Made by a program: the position numbers and the translations under genes. The notes beneath the pieces are model-generated. The model did not search any database. It saw nothing but the letters and a program-made list of their open reading frames with translations, and had not been told where the DNA came from. From an uncultured Flavobacteriales bacterium (GTDB taxonomy: Bacteria > Bacteroidota > Bacteroidia > Flavobacteriales_D > Parvicellaceae): a stretch of 5,932 nt of DNA. The stretch spans positions 1 through 5,932 of the forward strand of contig CALKFX010000022.1 of assembly GCA_938084875.1 (NCBI GenBank). Reading direction: 5' to 3'. Of this stretch, positions 5,571-5,932 are shown piece by piece; the stretch's first letter is position 1, and each line of letters starts with the position of its first letter.

Positions 5571-5932
5571 ACTGGTATTTAGAAATAAAATTATTAGAGT
5601 TATTAGCTAATTTAGTTGCTAATGGAATATTATCTATTGTATGGGTGAAATTTTCATTTTTAATATCAATGTCTTCAATTATTTTAGACCAATTTAAGTT
5701 TGCTTTAATATTAGATTCATTAGAAAACTCTGAAACTTCACAGATAATATTCTTAGGGTTACTTCTAAAATTATCGCCTCCTAAATGAAAGACAAATATT
5801 TCTCCAGGATCAAAAATTCCGTTAGAATTTAAATCTGCTAGCCCTTCAACTACTACAAATAAATAACTCCAATCCATAGGGTTTGAGCCCATTTGCCAGT
5901 GCATGCTAGGCGTTTGATAGGATAAAGGCTCA
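5569..5932 (-). CDS. MbnP-like copper-binding protein, C-terminal part (5' end outside window)
   Basis: The frame is open from the TAG at 5569-5571 to the window edge, giving 120 visible residues. It reads through the internal ATG at 5904, so that ATG is not the likely start: the residues before it (EPLSYQTPS) continue the domain. Numbering from the edge, the MbnP-type pattern is SMHWQMG at 9-15 (W12), WSYLFVVVEG at 21-30, FVFHLGGDN at 46-54 (H49), and a late FTHTID at 95-100 (H97), ending about 20 residues later. MbnP proteins are periplasmic; a tryptophan is converted to kynurenine by the partner di-heme enzyme MbnH and helps bind copper. The adjacent peroxidase gene, five bases downstream, supports this reading. 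An EF-hand-like loop, DLNSNGIFDPGE at 33-44, sits between the VEG and FHLGG motifs and may bind calcium. The N-terminus, signal peptide and other metal ligands are not visible. The family call rests on motif pattern plus the neighbour. Confidence 0.75.
   Translation of the reverse strand, partial: EPLSYQTPSMHWQMGSNPMDWSYLFVVVEGLADLNSNGIFDPGEIFVFHLGGDNFRSNPKNIICEVSEFSNESNIKANLNWSKIIEDIDIKNENFTHTIDNIPLATKLANNSNNFISKYQ

Noticed and set aside
5569..5904. Complete 111-residue protein starting at the ATG at 5904
   Set aside because: The frame stays open to the window edge and the residues upstream continue the MbnP-like domain, so this is the tail of a longer gene and not a separate small gene.
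1..5932. Mobile element, CRISPR array or defence island
   Set aside because: I saw no transposase, integrase, terminal repeats or regularly spaced repeats, and the nuclease matches the AddB-like recombination family better than any defence nuclease.

Overview
The window looks like chromosomal DNA of an AT-rich member of the Bacteroidota, most likely a marine Flavobacteriia-type organism. Three things point there: the low G+C by eye, the near absence of good Shine-Dalgarno sequences, and proteins of Bacteroidota type (DUF2452, the AddB-like PD-(D/E)XK protein, an MbnP-like protein beside a di-heme peroxidase, and a lysyl-endopeptidase-like propeptide). There are no RNA genes, insertion sequences, CRISPR arrays or phage genes. 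Almost every base is coding; the longest gap is the 73-base divergent intergenic region at 597-669.

Left part: positions 1-596 on the minus strand hold the first 198 residues of a secreted protein. It has a signal peptide and a propeptide-like region resembling Bacteroidota trypsin-like or lysyl endopeptidases; its catalytic part lies outside the window. Diverging from it on the plus strand is an OmpR/PhoB-type response regulator (670-1356) with no histidine kinase beside it. The shared intergenic region carries AT-rich direct and inverted copies of one motif, which could be an autoregulatory operator.

Right part: four minus-strand genes read towards the response regulator with gaps of 5, 4 and 25 bases, so they are probably one operon. 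In order of transcription they are the C-terminal part of an MbnP-like copper-binding protein (5569-5932, cut by the window edge), a di-heme cytochrome c peroxidase lipoprotein of the MauG/CcpA/MbnH group (4505-5563), a DUF2452 protein (4063-4500), and a large AddB-like PD-(D/E)XK nuclease (1353-4037). The peroxidase and the DUF2452 protein both appear to start at TTG codons.

How they may work together: in the known MbnP/MbnH pair, the di-heme enzyme oxidises a tryptophan of its partner to kynurenine, which creates a copper site. The first two genes here plausibly do something similar in the periplasm or at the outer membrane. The DUF2452 protein and nuclease look like cytoplasmic proteins carried in the same transcript; no functional link to copper is evident. 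The nuclease and the response regulator converge and end inside one shared CTAG, leaving no room for a terminator between them.

I found no strong evidence for a wholly new system. The points most worth checking are an EF-hand-like loop inside the MbnP-like protein, the truncated cysteine tail of the nuclease, a missing conserved glycine in the response regulator, and the shared stop codons.
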